A stretch of 64,000 nt of DNA from Marinobacter sp. NP-4(2019) (GTDB taxonomy: Bacteria; Pseudomonadota; Gammaproteobacteria; Pseudomonadales; Oleiphilaceae), in NCBI RefSeq assembly GCF_003994855.1, contig NZ_CP034142.1, positions 372,001 to 436,000 of the forward strand, written 5' to 3'. The notes under the pieces were generated by a model, which saw only the letters and a list, made by a program, of their open reading frames with translations, ran no database searches and was not told the DNA's origin. The position numbers were made by a program, and so were the translations under genes. Positions 33,745 to 42,419 of this stretch are shown here, piece after piece; the first letter of the stretch is position 1, and every line of letters begins with the position of its first letter.

Positions 33745-34515
33745 TCAGATGGCCAGGCCCAGTAGCAGGACCAGTTCTGAAAACACTACGCTGGCACCCA
33801 GACTATCGCCGGTGTAGCCGCCCAATTGGCTGCGCAGGTAGCCTCCCCAAACCAGGGCAACGCCAAGCGTCGCACACAGCCCCCACAACAATAGCCAGGG
33901 TTCAAACACAGTCAGAACCAGGGACGCAAAAACCGTGAAGGTTGCAGCAATCGTCAACCGGGCTCGTGAAAAGCCGTCGGCGACCGGTTTGCTTTTGCTC
34001 TTGTCCGGGTCGGTCACGTAGGGCAGATACCCCATGATCAGCAGTGGTGTCAGGCGAGCCACCATAGGCGCAGCCAAGAGCGCCAGCCAGGTGGGGTTTA
34101 CCTCCGTCAGCAGGGCGACTTTCAGAGCCAGCGCCATCACCAGTGCCACGGTGCCGTAGGTACCGATCCGGCTGTCCTTCATGATCTCAAGGCGCTTTTC
34201 GATGGTATGCCCGCCACCCAGTGCGTCCACGCTGTCCGCCAGGCCGTCTTCGTGAAAGGCCCCTGTCAGCCACAGGTGGAGGATGACCACTAACAAGGCC
34301 GAGGTAAGGGGGCTGAAGGCAAGGGTCAACAAGGTGTAGGTGCCGGCATAGCATACACCGAGGAACAGGCCGACTATCGGGAAATAGAGGCTGCTCTGGT
34401 TCATCAGGCGTTGTGAATAATCGATCTGGATCAGCATCGGTACCCGGGTCAGGAAACCGATCGCCAGCCAGAAGGCCTGCCATTCACGGGACATTGGCTT
34501 TGTAGGGGTGCTCAA
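33745..34515 (-). CDS. cobS: Adenosylcobinamide-GDP ribazoletransferase (cobalamin synthase)
   Basis: CobS joins AdoCbi-GDP to alpha-ribazole (phosphate) at the inner membrane, the joining step of cobalamin assembly. The 256-residue protein has several membrane segments and the signature GAFHEDGLADSVDALGGGH, then KDSRIGTYG. It uses products of cobU, cobT and cbiB encoded 30 kb away in the same window. It is divergent from the PAS-GAF-GGDEF gene and about 60 bases downstream of the Ada-AlkA start, with no link to that operon seen. Confidence 0.95.
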   Translation of the reverse strand: MSTPTKPMSREWQAFWLAIGFLTRVPMLIQIDYSQRLMNQSSLYFPIVGLFLGVCYAGTYTLLTLAFSPLTSALLVVILHLWLTGAFHEDGLADSVDALGGGHTIEKRLEIMKDSRIGTYGTVALVMALALKVALLTEVNPTWLALLAAPMVARLTPLLIMGYLPYVTDPDKSKSKPVADGFSRARLTIAATFTVFASLVLTVFEPWLLLWGLCATLGVALVWGGYLRSQLGGYTGDSLGASVVFSELVLLLGLAI

Positions 34516-34614
34516 ATGCTGCTCCGGTGCATGCTCGCGGGATTTGTTGCCATACTCTACACTTTTTTTGTAGGTCGCCGGAAACGGCTCCCTTGAGAGG
34601 AGTCACGCAGTTTT

Positions 34615-36126
34615 ATGCATATTCAACAGGATGGCGATGGTGCAGAGCAGAATTCGCCAGATTTTTACAATAAGTTGACCGCCAGCCTGCCCGGCATTAT
34701 CTACACCTACTGGTTGAGTGCTGATGGCAGTGAACATCGTTATCCCTATATTAGCCGGCGGGTGACGGATTGGTTCGGACTGGAACCCAAGGCACTGCAG
34801 AAAAGTGCCGATGCGGTTTTTGGCATCATTCATCCGGATGACCTGGCCGGCGTGGGGGAAAGTATCCAGGCCTCCGCCCGTAATCTGACGACGTGGAAGC
34901 ACGGTGCCAGGCTAAGGCTCACGTCCGGAGAATACCAGTGGTTTGAAGGCCACTCCATACCGGAACGTCAGAGTGATGGCAGCACCCTGTGGTACGGTCA
35001 GTTTCACAATATCCAGCAATACAAGGAACTGGAACAGACACTGCGTGAGAGTGAAGCGGAGCATTCCTATCAGGCCGGTTTCCAGAAGCTGATTGCCAAC
35101 CTGTCCAAGGAATTCATCAACCTGCATTTCGGAACCATCGATGAGTGTATCAACGAGCTGCTGAAAAAAATTGGTCAGTTCTTTGGAGTTGATCGTGCCT
35201 ATCTGTTTACCTTCTCGGACAACTACCAGTTTATGGCCAATACCCATGAGTGGGTGAGTCCTGGCGTCTCCGCCCTGCTTGACAGGCAGCAAAGTGTCTA
35301 CATCGGGTGTTATCAGTGGTGGCAGCAGCAGATTGGCGGAATGGTGAGTCACAATAAGGTTGTCTTTATACCCGACGCATCTGAATTACCTGATATTGCC
35401 GCCGGGGAGAGGGAATTGCTGGAACGACGGGGCGTTTGCTCCATGTTTGCTGTGCCGGTGAAGGTCCGTGGGCGGGTGACCGGTTTTTTCGGGGTGGACT
35501 CGCTGCGGCAACGACGCTGGCGGGAGGATCAGGGGGATCTCCTGATCATTGTTTCCGGATTGCTGTCCGGCGCCCTGGAGCGCCACAACCTGGAGCAGAA
35601 GCTGCTGAGCCAATCCATTCGTGATCCACTGACCGGACTGCATAACCGCCGTTATCTGATGCCCCGGCTGTATGAGATGCTCGGGCGGGCCTCCCGGAGC
35701 CAGGAAACATTTGCGATAGCCATGTTTGATATCGATCACTTCAAGCAGATAAACGATACGCTGGGACACCTCGCGGGCGATTATGTACTGACCGAGATTG
35801 CCGGTATCCTCGAGCAACAAACCCGTGGCATGGATGTGGTTGCCCGATTTGGTGGTGAAGAGTTCGTGGTGGCGTATTCGCTGGAGCAATCCGACGACGT
35901 CGGCCGTATGGTGGCCAGGATCCTGCAGGCGGTTCGGGATCACGACTTCGAGTTCGAGGGGACTCCCATCGAGGTCACCGTCAGTGCCGGAATTGCTGCG
36001 GTCACCGAGCTGCCCCGAATACCCTCGAGTCCGGATCCGGTGATTGGCAAGGCCGATCGCTATCTGTATCTGGCGAAACAGGCGGGCAGGGATTGCTTTG
36101 TTGATGCATCAGGGACTTATCGTTAA
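34615..36126 (+). CDS. PAS-GAF-GGDEF diguanylate cyclase
   Basis: The 503-residue protein has an N-terminal PAS-like domain (about residues 15-140), a GAF domain (about 155-325, FGVDRAYLFTFSDNY and MFAVPVKVRGRVTGFFGVDS) and a GGDEF domain from about 335 with the active loop GGEEF. RGMD precedes the loop by five residues, so both catalysis and I-site feedback look intact. No membrane segment is seen, so the sensed signal is probably cytosolic. GAGAGGAG lies about 12 bases upstream of the ATG. Confidence 0.92.
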   Translation: MHIQQDGDGAEQNSPDFYNKLTASLPGIIYTYWLSADGSEHRYPYISRRVTDWFGLEPKALQKSADAVFGIIHPDDLAGVGESIQASARNLTTWKHGARLRLTSGEYQWFEGHSIPERQSDGSTLWYGQFHNIQQYKELEQTLRESEAEHSYQAGFQKLIANLSKEFINLHFGTIDECINELLKKIGQFFGVDRAYLFTFSDNYQFMANTHEWVSPGVSALLDRQQSVYIGCYQWWQQQIGGMVSHNKVVFIPDASELPDIAAGERELLERRGVCSMFAVPVKVRGRVTGFFGVDSLRQRRWREDQGDLLIIVSGLLSGALERHNLEQKLLSQSIRDPLTGLHNRRYLMPRLYEMLGRASRSQETFAIAMFDIDHFKQINDTLGHLAGDYVLTEIAGILEQQTRGMDVVARFGGEEFVVAYSLEQSDDVGRMVARILQAVRDHDFEFEGTPIEVTVSAGIAAVTELPRIPSSPDPVIGKADRYLYLAKQAGRDCFVDASGTYR

Positions 36127-36140
36127 GAGGCAAGCCTGCG

Positions 36141-36800
36141 ATGGGCATGACGGACAATCTGCTGTCGGCTACCCAATGGATGATTACTGCTCTACTGTTC
36201 CTTGTTGTTCTGGGACTGGCCATCCGTCAGGTGGATTGGCCGGGTTTCCGCAAGGATAATTCCCTGCAGCATTCGTTTTTTGGGGCGGCGGTTGTCCTGG
36301 GCTTTGTCTGGCAAATGCGCGCAGGTATCTCGCCGGGATTGTCCATCCATATTTTTGGCATGACCGTCGTTACCCTGATGCTGGGTTGGGGGCTGGCCGT
36401 GCTGGCCGGACTGCTGGCCCTGATCATTACGGTGATTACCGGGCGTGAGCCGCTGATCATGTTTGCCGCCAATGGGCTGGTGGCGGTTATGGTGCCCGCC
36501 CTGGTCAGTCACGGCATCATGTTGTGGGAACGCCGGATGAATTTCCGCAACTTTTTTGCCTACATTTTTTTCTGCGGGTTTTTCGGTGCAGGTATCGCTG
36601 TGGCCAGTGCCGGCCTGGTGATGTGTCTGATGCTGTGGACCGCCGGAGTCTATGAGTTCCGCGAGCTGGTTCACGAGTACATCCGCTATCTGCCGTTGTT
36701 TGCGTTGCCGGAAGGCTTTGTAAATGGTGCGATTGTCACCGGCCTGATGGTCTTTCACCCAGACCGGCTAACCACCCTTGAGCAGAGGCGCTACCGCTGA
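36141..36800 (+). CDS. CbiM-like (COG3235) integral membrane protein
   Basis: The 219-residue protein has six or seven hydrophobic segments and a core ISPGLSIHIFGMTVVTLMLG, then FAANGLVAVMVPALVSHGIM, resembling the CbiM-like energy-coupling-factor permease family. The N-terminal metal-binding MHIPDG of true CbiM is absent, so cobalt transport is uncertain. It begins 14 bases after the GGDEF gene, probably in the same transcript, and overlaps the 3' end of the convergent GGDEF-EAL gene by 10 bases. Confidence 0.7.
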   Translation: MGMTDNLLSATQWMITALLFLVVLGLAIRQVDWPGFRKDNSLQHSFFGAAVVLGFVWQMRAGISPGLSIHIFGMTVVTLMLGWGLAVLAGLLALIITVITGREPLIMFAANGLVAVMVPALVSHGIMLWERRMNFRNFFAYIFFCGFFGAGIAVASAGLVMCLMLWTAGVYEFRELVHEYIRYLPLFALPEGFVNGAIVTGLMVFHPDRLTTLEQRRYR

Positions 36801-38917
36801 ACAAAGCTTGAGGCTGGATTACGTTGGGAGTCAGCACCTTCTTCGTCCCGGACCTGCTGCCATTGCCGGGCCCAATCCAGAACGTCGCCGGCTGGCATGG
36901 GTCGGGCGATACCGTAACCCTGAACAAAGTTACATCCCATATGCTGCAGCGCATGGGCGTGGTCCATGGTTTCAACGCCTTCTGCCAATACCGGATGGGC
37001 AAAGCGTTGGGCAAGGAAAATAACGCTCTCCACAATGGCCCGGTCACTGGCATCTTCCAGCATGTTGAAGACGAAGCTCTGGTCAATCTTGATCATGTCT
37101 ACCGGGAGCGTTCGCAGGTACGTCAGCGATGAAAATCCGGTTCCGAAGTCGTCCAGTGCGACTCGCAGGCCAAGACACCGGCATCGGCTGAGAACGTTGC
37201 TGGCCCGTTGAGTGTCCTCCAGGGCAGTCGATTCCAGAACCTCGAGTGTGATCAGGCCCGGGTCGAGATCGGGGTGGAGTCGCAGATAGGTTTCAATGAA
37301 ATCTGCGAAACTCCGATCCATCAGGTGCTGGGCGCTGATATTGATACTGACGGACAGAGTTGTACCGGCTTGTCTCCAACGATTAAGCTGATGGATTGCC
37401 TCTTTGACGACCCACTGCCCCAACGGTACCTCGAGATGACTGTTTTCTACGGCGGGCAGGAACGATCCGGGGGCAAGCAAACCCAGTTCCGGGTGATTCC
37501 AGCGGATCAGCGCTTCAAAACCGGTAATGGCACCGTCAGGCAAGTGAACCTGAGGTTGGAAGTAAAGTTCAAACTCTTCATTTTCAAGCGCCCGGGTGAT
37601 GTCCATCAGCTGGCTTCTGCGTTTGCGGCGATGCTCGTCCAGACGCGGATCAAAGAAATGGATCTGATTGCGGCCTTTCTCTTTGGCCGAGTACATGGCC
37701 TGGTCTGCGTGACGAATCAACCCCTCGGCATCGCTGTTGTCGTCCGGATAACGGGTGACACCAAGGCTGCCGGTCAGGGTGACAGATTCGCCTCTCAGTG
37801 TCAGGGTGTCGCCAACGGTGGCCAGAATGCGCTGAAAGACCTGGTCAGTGGCGTCACTATGGAGCAGCATGACAAATTCGTCGCCACCGATACGTGCAAT
37901 GATATCGCCGCTTCTCAGCGTTCGGGTGAGACGTTCGGCCAGGCTCTTCAGGGCTTCATCCCCGGCGGCGTGGCCAAAGCGTTCATTGATGGTATGGAAG
38001 CCGTCCAGGTCCAGATAACAAACTGACAGCCCCCGACGGAGTCGGTCTGCGTGTGATCGTGCCGTCCTTAATCGTTCCTCGAGCAACTGCCGGTTGGGCA
38101 GGCCGGTGAGGACATCGTAATTGGCCGCGCGATTCAGTTCCTTCGCGTGGTTCTTGAGGGCCGTAATATCCGAGAACGCGGCGACATGGTAGAACTGCCC
38201 GGGGTGATCCAGGTGCACCCGGCTGATGGAGAGCAGCTCCGCATATTCCTCACCGTTTTTGCGACGGTTCCAGATTTCACCACGCCAATGGTCTGTCCGC
38301 TCTATCGTGTGCCACATGGATCGATAGTACTCGGGGGTGTGGCGGCCAGAGCTGAGAATGGACGGATTCAATCCCAGAACCTCGTTCCGGCTGTAACCGG
38401 TAATGCGGGAGAACGCAGGATTAACGTCCAGAATACGATTGTTGTGATCTGTAATCAGAACGGCTTCATGGCTGCGATCAAACACGCTCGCGGCGATGCG
38501 CAGGCCCCGCTCGCTGTTTTTGCGGTCTGAGATATTGTTCTGGATGGCGATGAAACCAGGTTTGACCCCCTGGTCACGTCCGATCGGGAAGCAATGGATG
38601 TGTACCCAGTAGGGGGATCCGGAACGGCTATATTGAAGCAGATCCTCTTCAAACTCTGAGTTCTCGTACAACTTGCGCCGGATACGCTTGACGGTTTCCG
38701 GGTCAGTATCCTCCCCGAAAAGCACCTCATCGACTCGCTTCCCCCTGAGCTCGTTGAGCGCATAACCAGTGTGCTTCTCAAAACTTGGATTGACCCAGTC
38801 AAAACGCCCCGCTTCATCGGTAATTATCACCATATTGGGGGTGTGGCTAGCCAGCAGGGCCAGCCTGGGATCGCGGGTGTCGATGATATTATGGTCACGG
38901 TTGGACGAGTCAGGCAT
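36791..38917 (-). CDS. PAS-PAS-GGDEF-EAL c-di-GMP enzyme
   Basis: The 708-residue protein has two PAS domains (about residues 15-140 and 140-262), a GGDEF domain (about 270-425) with an intact IGGDEF loop and an RSGD I-site, and an EAL domain (about 445-690) with EALIRW, the ALDDFGTGFSSLTYL stretch and VLAEGVE. Both halves keep the expected active-site residues, so it could make or degrade c-di-GMP depending on PAS input. No membrane segment is seen. Confidence 0.93.
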   Translation of the reverse strand: MPDSSNRDHNIIDTRDPRLALLASHTPNMVIITDEAGRFDWVNPSFEKHTGYALNELRGKRVDEVLFGEDTDPETVKRIRRKLYENSEFEEDLLQYSRSGSPYWVHIHCFPIGRDQGVKPGFIAIQNNISDRKNSERGLRIAASVFDRSHEAVLITDHNNRILDVNPAFSRITGYSRNEVLGLNPSILSSGRHTPEYYRSMWHTIERTDHWRGEIWNRRKNGEEYAELLSISRVHLDHPGQFYHVAAFSDITALKNHAKELNRAANYDVLTGLPNRQLLEERLRTARSHADRLRRGLSVCYLDLDGFHTINERFGHAAGDEALKSLAERLTRTLRSGDIIARIGGDEFVMLLHSDATDQVFQRILATVGDTLTLRGESVTLTGSLGVTRYPDDNSDAEGLIRHADQAMYSAKEKGRNQIHFFDPRLDEHRRKRRSQLMDITRALENEEFELYFQPQVHLPDGAITGFEALIRWNHPELGLLAPGSFLPAVENSHLEVPLGQWVVKEAIHQLNRWRQAGTTLSVSINISAQHLMDRSFADFIETYLRLHPDLDPGLITLEVLESTALEDTQRASNVLSRCRCLGLRVALDDFGTGFSSLTYLRTLPVDMIKIDQSFVFNMLEDASDRAIVESVIFLAQRFAHPVLAEGVETMDHAHALQHMGCNFVQGYGIARPMPAGDVLDWARQWQQVRDEEGADSQRNPASSFVQR

Positions 38918-38962
38918 ATGAAGGCACTTGGCAGCTGGTCTCAGACAGTGTCCAGAATACAG

Positions 38963-38994
38963 AAAACCCGCTTCGACTTCGAAGCGGGTTTTTT
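38963..38994 (-). terminator. Rho-independent terminator after the DUF1329 gene
   Basis: AAAACCCGCTTCG and CGAAGCGGGTTTT form a 13-bp stem around a 4-base loop, with a T-run at either end. It lies 38 bases past the stop of the minus-strand DUF1329 gene and would end the lipase-DUF1302-DUF1329 transcript before the GGDEF-EAL gene. Confidence 0.85.
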
Positions 38995-39031
38995 ACCTAT
39001 TGCGGTCGGGGGAATCCCGAAAGCGTGTTTG

Positions 39032-40396
39032 TTAACGAACACCCGCCCGTCGCAGAGCGGCAGGGGTGAATTCGTTGGAGCGGGCTTTCACGCCAAAGGT
39101 GTATGGGTCATCTTCCTCGTTGGTCAGGCCCATCACCAGGTAGCGGCCGGAGAGCAGGTCGTACAGGGTTTCAGCGGCGTAGCTGGGTACGCCAATATCG
39201 TATCCCTGAACCATGTGCGCCTCGGCTACGCGCCAGAGTTGGCCCCTGCCGTCGTAGTGGTCAACCACGGCGATCTGCCAGGAATCCTCATCCACGTAGA
39301 AATCACGTTGGGCATAGATGTGGCGCTCGCCATCCTTCAGGGTGGCGCGCACATGCCAGACGCGGTGCAGTTCGTAGCGGGTCAGTTCCGGGTTGATGTG
39401 GCCGGGCTGAATGATGTCATCGTAGTTCAGATCCTGATCGCCCAGTCTGTAGGAGTTGTACGGAATGTACATTTCCTTTTTGCCGATCATTTCCCAGTTA
39501 TAGCGATCCGGCGCGCCGTTATACAGGTCGAGGTTGTCGGAAGTACGTTGACCATCGGCTGCGGTACCTGGCCCGTCGTAGGCCACCTGGGGGGCGCGGC
39601 GAACACGACGCTGGCCTGAGTTGTACAGCCAGGCGCGACGTGCTTCCTTGACCTGGTTCAGTGTCTCGTGAACCAGCAGCACGTTGCCGGCCAGACGCGA
39701 CGGCGCGGTGATGATCTGCTTGAAGTAGAACATCACGTTGTCATCCTGGCCCGGCTCATAATCTGCCAGTGCGACACGGTCGGTCAGATGCTCGGTGAAT
39801 TTGACCGGGCTGAAGTCACCGTTTGCCTGGGGGGTTACCTGGGCAACGTTACGGATAATGGAACCACCGCGATAACGGGTGATGTGGTTGAAGATCACCT
39901 CAACCCCACTCTTGGGAATCGGGAAGGGAACACCGGTTTCATAGTCTTGCAGACCATTACCATCCGGTGTCAGGGACACCGTGGTGGCGTTCTCTATTGC
40001 CTTTTCCATCATGAAATCCGGATAGGCAGCGGTACGCCGGGTCTGGTAGACCGGAATGAAGTAGTCGTCGTAGGCCTTGATCGTCGCCACCTGACCCGGG
40101 GATAGGCGATCCTTGTACTCTTCCACGTTGCTTTGGTCGATGACGAACAGGCGCTCGTCTTCCGGGAACGGATCCGGGTAAATACCTTGCTGCGGCTGCT
40201 CCACCGGCGGTGATGTCAGTCCACCAGTCCATGCGGGAATTTCATCTCCGTTACCGGCCTTTTCGGCGCCGATGGGGGTGAGTTCATTGCCAAGCTTTGC
40301 TGCCTCCTCCGCGGAAACAGCCGCGAGGGCTGCTCCCGAGGAGAACAGTGAGACGGCGATGGCGCTACCGATGAGGTGTTTTTTGTAGGTATTCAC
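39032..40396 (-). CDS. DUF1329 exported protein
   Basis: The 454-residue protein has a signal peptide ending GAALA (about residue 25) followed by VSAEEAAKLGNELTPIGAEK, a start typical of DUF1329. The family is considered LolA/LolB-like in fold and often sits beside DUF1302 genes. It is the last gene of the lipase-DUF1302-DUF1329 unit, 31 bases after DUF1302. A periplasmic role carrying lipid-like ligands to or from the outer membrane is inference. Confidence 0.85.
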   Translation of the reverse strand: MNTYKKHLIGSAIAVSLFSSGAALAAVSAEEAAKLGNELTPIGAEKAGNGDEIPAWTGGLTSPPVEQPQQGIYPDPFPEDERLFVIDQSNVEEYKDRLSPGQVATIKAYDDYFIPVYQTRRTAAYPDFMMEKAIENATTVSLTPDGNGLQDYETGVPFPIPKSGVEVIFNHITRYRGGSIIRNVAQVTPQANGDFSPVKFTEHLTDRVALADYEPGQDDNVMFYFKQIITAPSRLAGNVLLVHETLNQVKEARRAWLYNSGQRRVRRAPQVAYDGPGTAADGQRTSDNLDLYNGAPDRYNWEMIGKKEMYIPYNSYRLGDQDLNYDDIIQPGHINPELTRYELHRVWHVRATLKDGERHIYAQRDFYVDEDSWQIAVVDHYDGRGQLWRVAEAHMVQGYDIGVPSYAAETLYDLLSGRYLVMGLTNEEDDPYTFGVKARSNEFTPAALRRAGVR

Positions 40397-40427
40397 AAGT
40401 GTCTCCTTTGTGATTGTGGTCTATGAA

Positions 40428-42335
40428 TCAGAATGAGTAGGAAATACTGGCTGAGATGAAATCCCGGTCTGAAATGACGTTGTAGTCACCATCGAAATAG
40501 TTCGTGTAACTGATCGAGCCGGAGTATTTGTTCTGGTAGTTGGCGTCCAGGCCGAGACTGACCGACTTGTTGCCTTCATTGAAGTTACCGCCCGGGTCCG
40601 GGGCAAAGCCCTTGACGTCGTGGGTGACGAACAGCTTTGGCAACAGGTTGATGCCGGCAAAGGCGTTGGAATAATCCAGCGCGAACAGTGCGCGATAGCC
40701 CCAGGAGAAAGAGGTGGTGAAACCGTCCGATCTACAGTTGGTGGGGTTGATGTTCAGCCTGGTTGTCTCGTCACCCGGGCCTTCACTACAGAAGTCGCCG
40801 GAAAAGGATTCGCCATCCAACGGTACCGGACCTACCCCGTAAATGCCGGACCGGCCATAGCGGGCTTCGCTCTTGTCTGGCAGATCATGTACGTAGGTGG
40901 CGCCAAGCTCGGCTACGATGATGAATCGTCCTGCACCGAGTACCCGGTCGATGAAGTGAATCAGCGTGGCCTGGACCTGGGACACGTCGTAGTTGTCATA
41001 ACCATCAATTGCCTTGCCGGCGTAATTGAAGTCGGGGTTGTCGTCCTGGACACGCTGCTCCAGCTTGCTGATGACCTGACCGTCCGGGCCGCGCTGTTGC
41101 AGGCCGCCGTATATCAGTTCAAAGGTATTCCACTGGATTGGCATATCCGGACGGAAGCTGTACTCGGCGCCCAGGGAGGTGCCGGTCGGCAGGGTGGTAT
41201 TGATGCTGATGCCGTACAGGTCGATGCCCTTGGGGTAATCAATGAAATAGCTCGGGAACCGGGTAAACGGTTCGTTGGGATCATTGATCTGGGTTGCTGT
41301 CGGACTTTCCGGGTTGTTGACCACGCCGCTGATGTAAGGCAGACGGCTATGGTAGCGGATGTAGTAGAAACCCAGTTCGGAATCGAGGGCCGGCACGAAC
41401 CAGCGGACGGCAGCGCCAAACTGGTCCTTGTCGCCGGGCTCTTTGTCTCCGCGGCGAGGTGCAATGAAGCCTTCCTCGAACGCTTGGGCATCGGGTACCT
41501 GGCCTGCGAGCAGTACTGGTCCACAGCCGTCGGCTGCTACGTCGGCAGAGGAGAAGAAAGTGCCGCAGTCGTCAATCTTGAACGGTTCCCACTCGGTCTG
41601 GACGTAGGCTTCGAGGTTGATCTCGGGCGTGAGGCCGACTGAGGTATACAGCATTTCGACCGGTAGCAGTACGTCTTTCAGCTCCGCGCCGGGGGCACGA
41701 AACGCTGGCACGTCGATGGGGTTGGTGGCATTGATGCCGCCAAGGATAAACGTGCTCTCACCCCAGCTCACCACCTGTCGGCCGTAACGCACTGACACCG
41801 GCGTGTTGCCAGCGTACCAGTCGGAAAAGATGTAGGCATCCAGCAGGTCCGCGCCGGCGGCATTGTCTTTTGCTTCCGGATTGAGTTTGCGCTGTTGTCC
41901 TACCGGGTCTACGGCACGCTCATTGTCCTTGAGCTCGAAATCGTAGTAGTAGCTGCCACGCACCAGGGCGCCGATACGGGTGAGATAGTCACTGTCGGGG
42001 CTGTAGTCGAGGAACAGCTCGGAGCGGCCACGCAGGATCTGTGAGTACGGGTCGCCTTTTTCGAAGTTCAGGTTGCCGTCGTCAAAGTTGTTGGACGAGG
42101 CGCCGGTATCGCTGTAGGCGAATTCCGGTCCCAGGTTGCCCTGGGAGATCAGATCTGGATCCTGGTCCTCCAGCCGGATACCGACGCCGGCGGTCAGTGT
42201 TGTGCTGAAAGAGGCATCGATCCCATAAACATCGAAGTTGATGGCAAGCGCCGGTGCAGATGCCATGACCGACAGTGCAGCTGTCGCCAGCGATAGCCGT
42301 GTTCGGTTAAATCTAGAAGTATTTGTTGTTGTCAT
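40428..42335 (-). CDS. DUF1302 outer-membrane protein
   Basis: The 635-residue protein has a signal peptide ending APALA and begins INFDVYGIDASFSTTLTAG. It is rich in alternating beta patterns, ends in aromatic SISYSF as outer-membrane barrels do, and has VRYGRQVVSWGESTFILGGI typical of DUF1302. It is probably an outer-membrane channel for hydrophobic compounds, working with the DUF1329 product. It lies between the lipase and DUF1329 genes on one strand. Confidence 0.85.
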   Translation of the reverse strand: MTTTNTSRFNRTRLSLATAALSVMASAPALAINFDVYGIDASFSTTLTAGVGIRLEDQDPDLISQGNLGPEFAYSDTGASSNNFDDGNLNFEKGDPYSQILRGRSELFLDYSPDSDYLTRIGALVRGSYYYDFELKDNERAVDPVGQQRKLNPEAKDNAAGADLLDAYIFSDWYAGNTPVSVRYGRQVVSWGESTFILGGINATNPIDVPAFRAPGAELKDVLLPVEMLYTSVGLTPEINLEAYVQTEWEPFKIDDCGTFFSSADVAADGCGPVLLAGQVPDAQAFEEGFIAPRRGDKEPGDKDQFGAAVRWFVPALDSELGFYYIRYHSRLPYISGVVNNPESPTATQINDPNEPFTRFPSYFIDYPKGIDLYGISINTTLPTGTSLGAEYSFRPDMPIQWNTFELIYGGLQQRGPDGQVISKLEQRVQDDNPDFNYAGKAIDGYDNYDVSQVQATLIHFIDRVLGAGRFIIVAELGATYVHDLPDKSEARYGRSGIYGVGPVPLDGESFSGDFCSEGPGDETTRLNINPTNCRSDGFTTSFSWGYRALFALDYSNAFAGINLLPKLFVTHDVKGFAPDPGGNFNEGNKSVSLGLDANYQNKYSGSISYTNYFDGDYNVISDRDFISASISYSF

Positions 42336-42362
42336 TACTACTGCTCCAATTCTTTTGTTCTT

Positions 42363-42393
42363 GGGAACCCGCGGCAGATGCGCTGCGGGTCCC
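42363..42393 (-). other. Hairpin in the lipase-DUF1302 gap
   Basis: GGGAACCCGC pairs with GCGGGTCCC across 12 bases in the 84-base gap between two same-strand genes. No T-run follows on the minus strand, so it is more likely an mRNA-stabilising or partial attenuation structure than a full terminator. Confidence 0.4.
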
Positions 42394-42419
42394 GGAGGTC
42401 GGTGTTTCGGCTTCGTTGG

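Noticed and set aside
34516..34614. c-di-GMP riboswitch before the PAS-GAF-GGDEF gene
   Set aside because: A GCCGGAAACGGC stretch and CACGCAG caught the eye, but the GEMM-I core order is absent.
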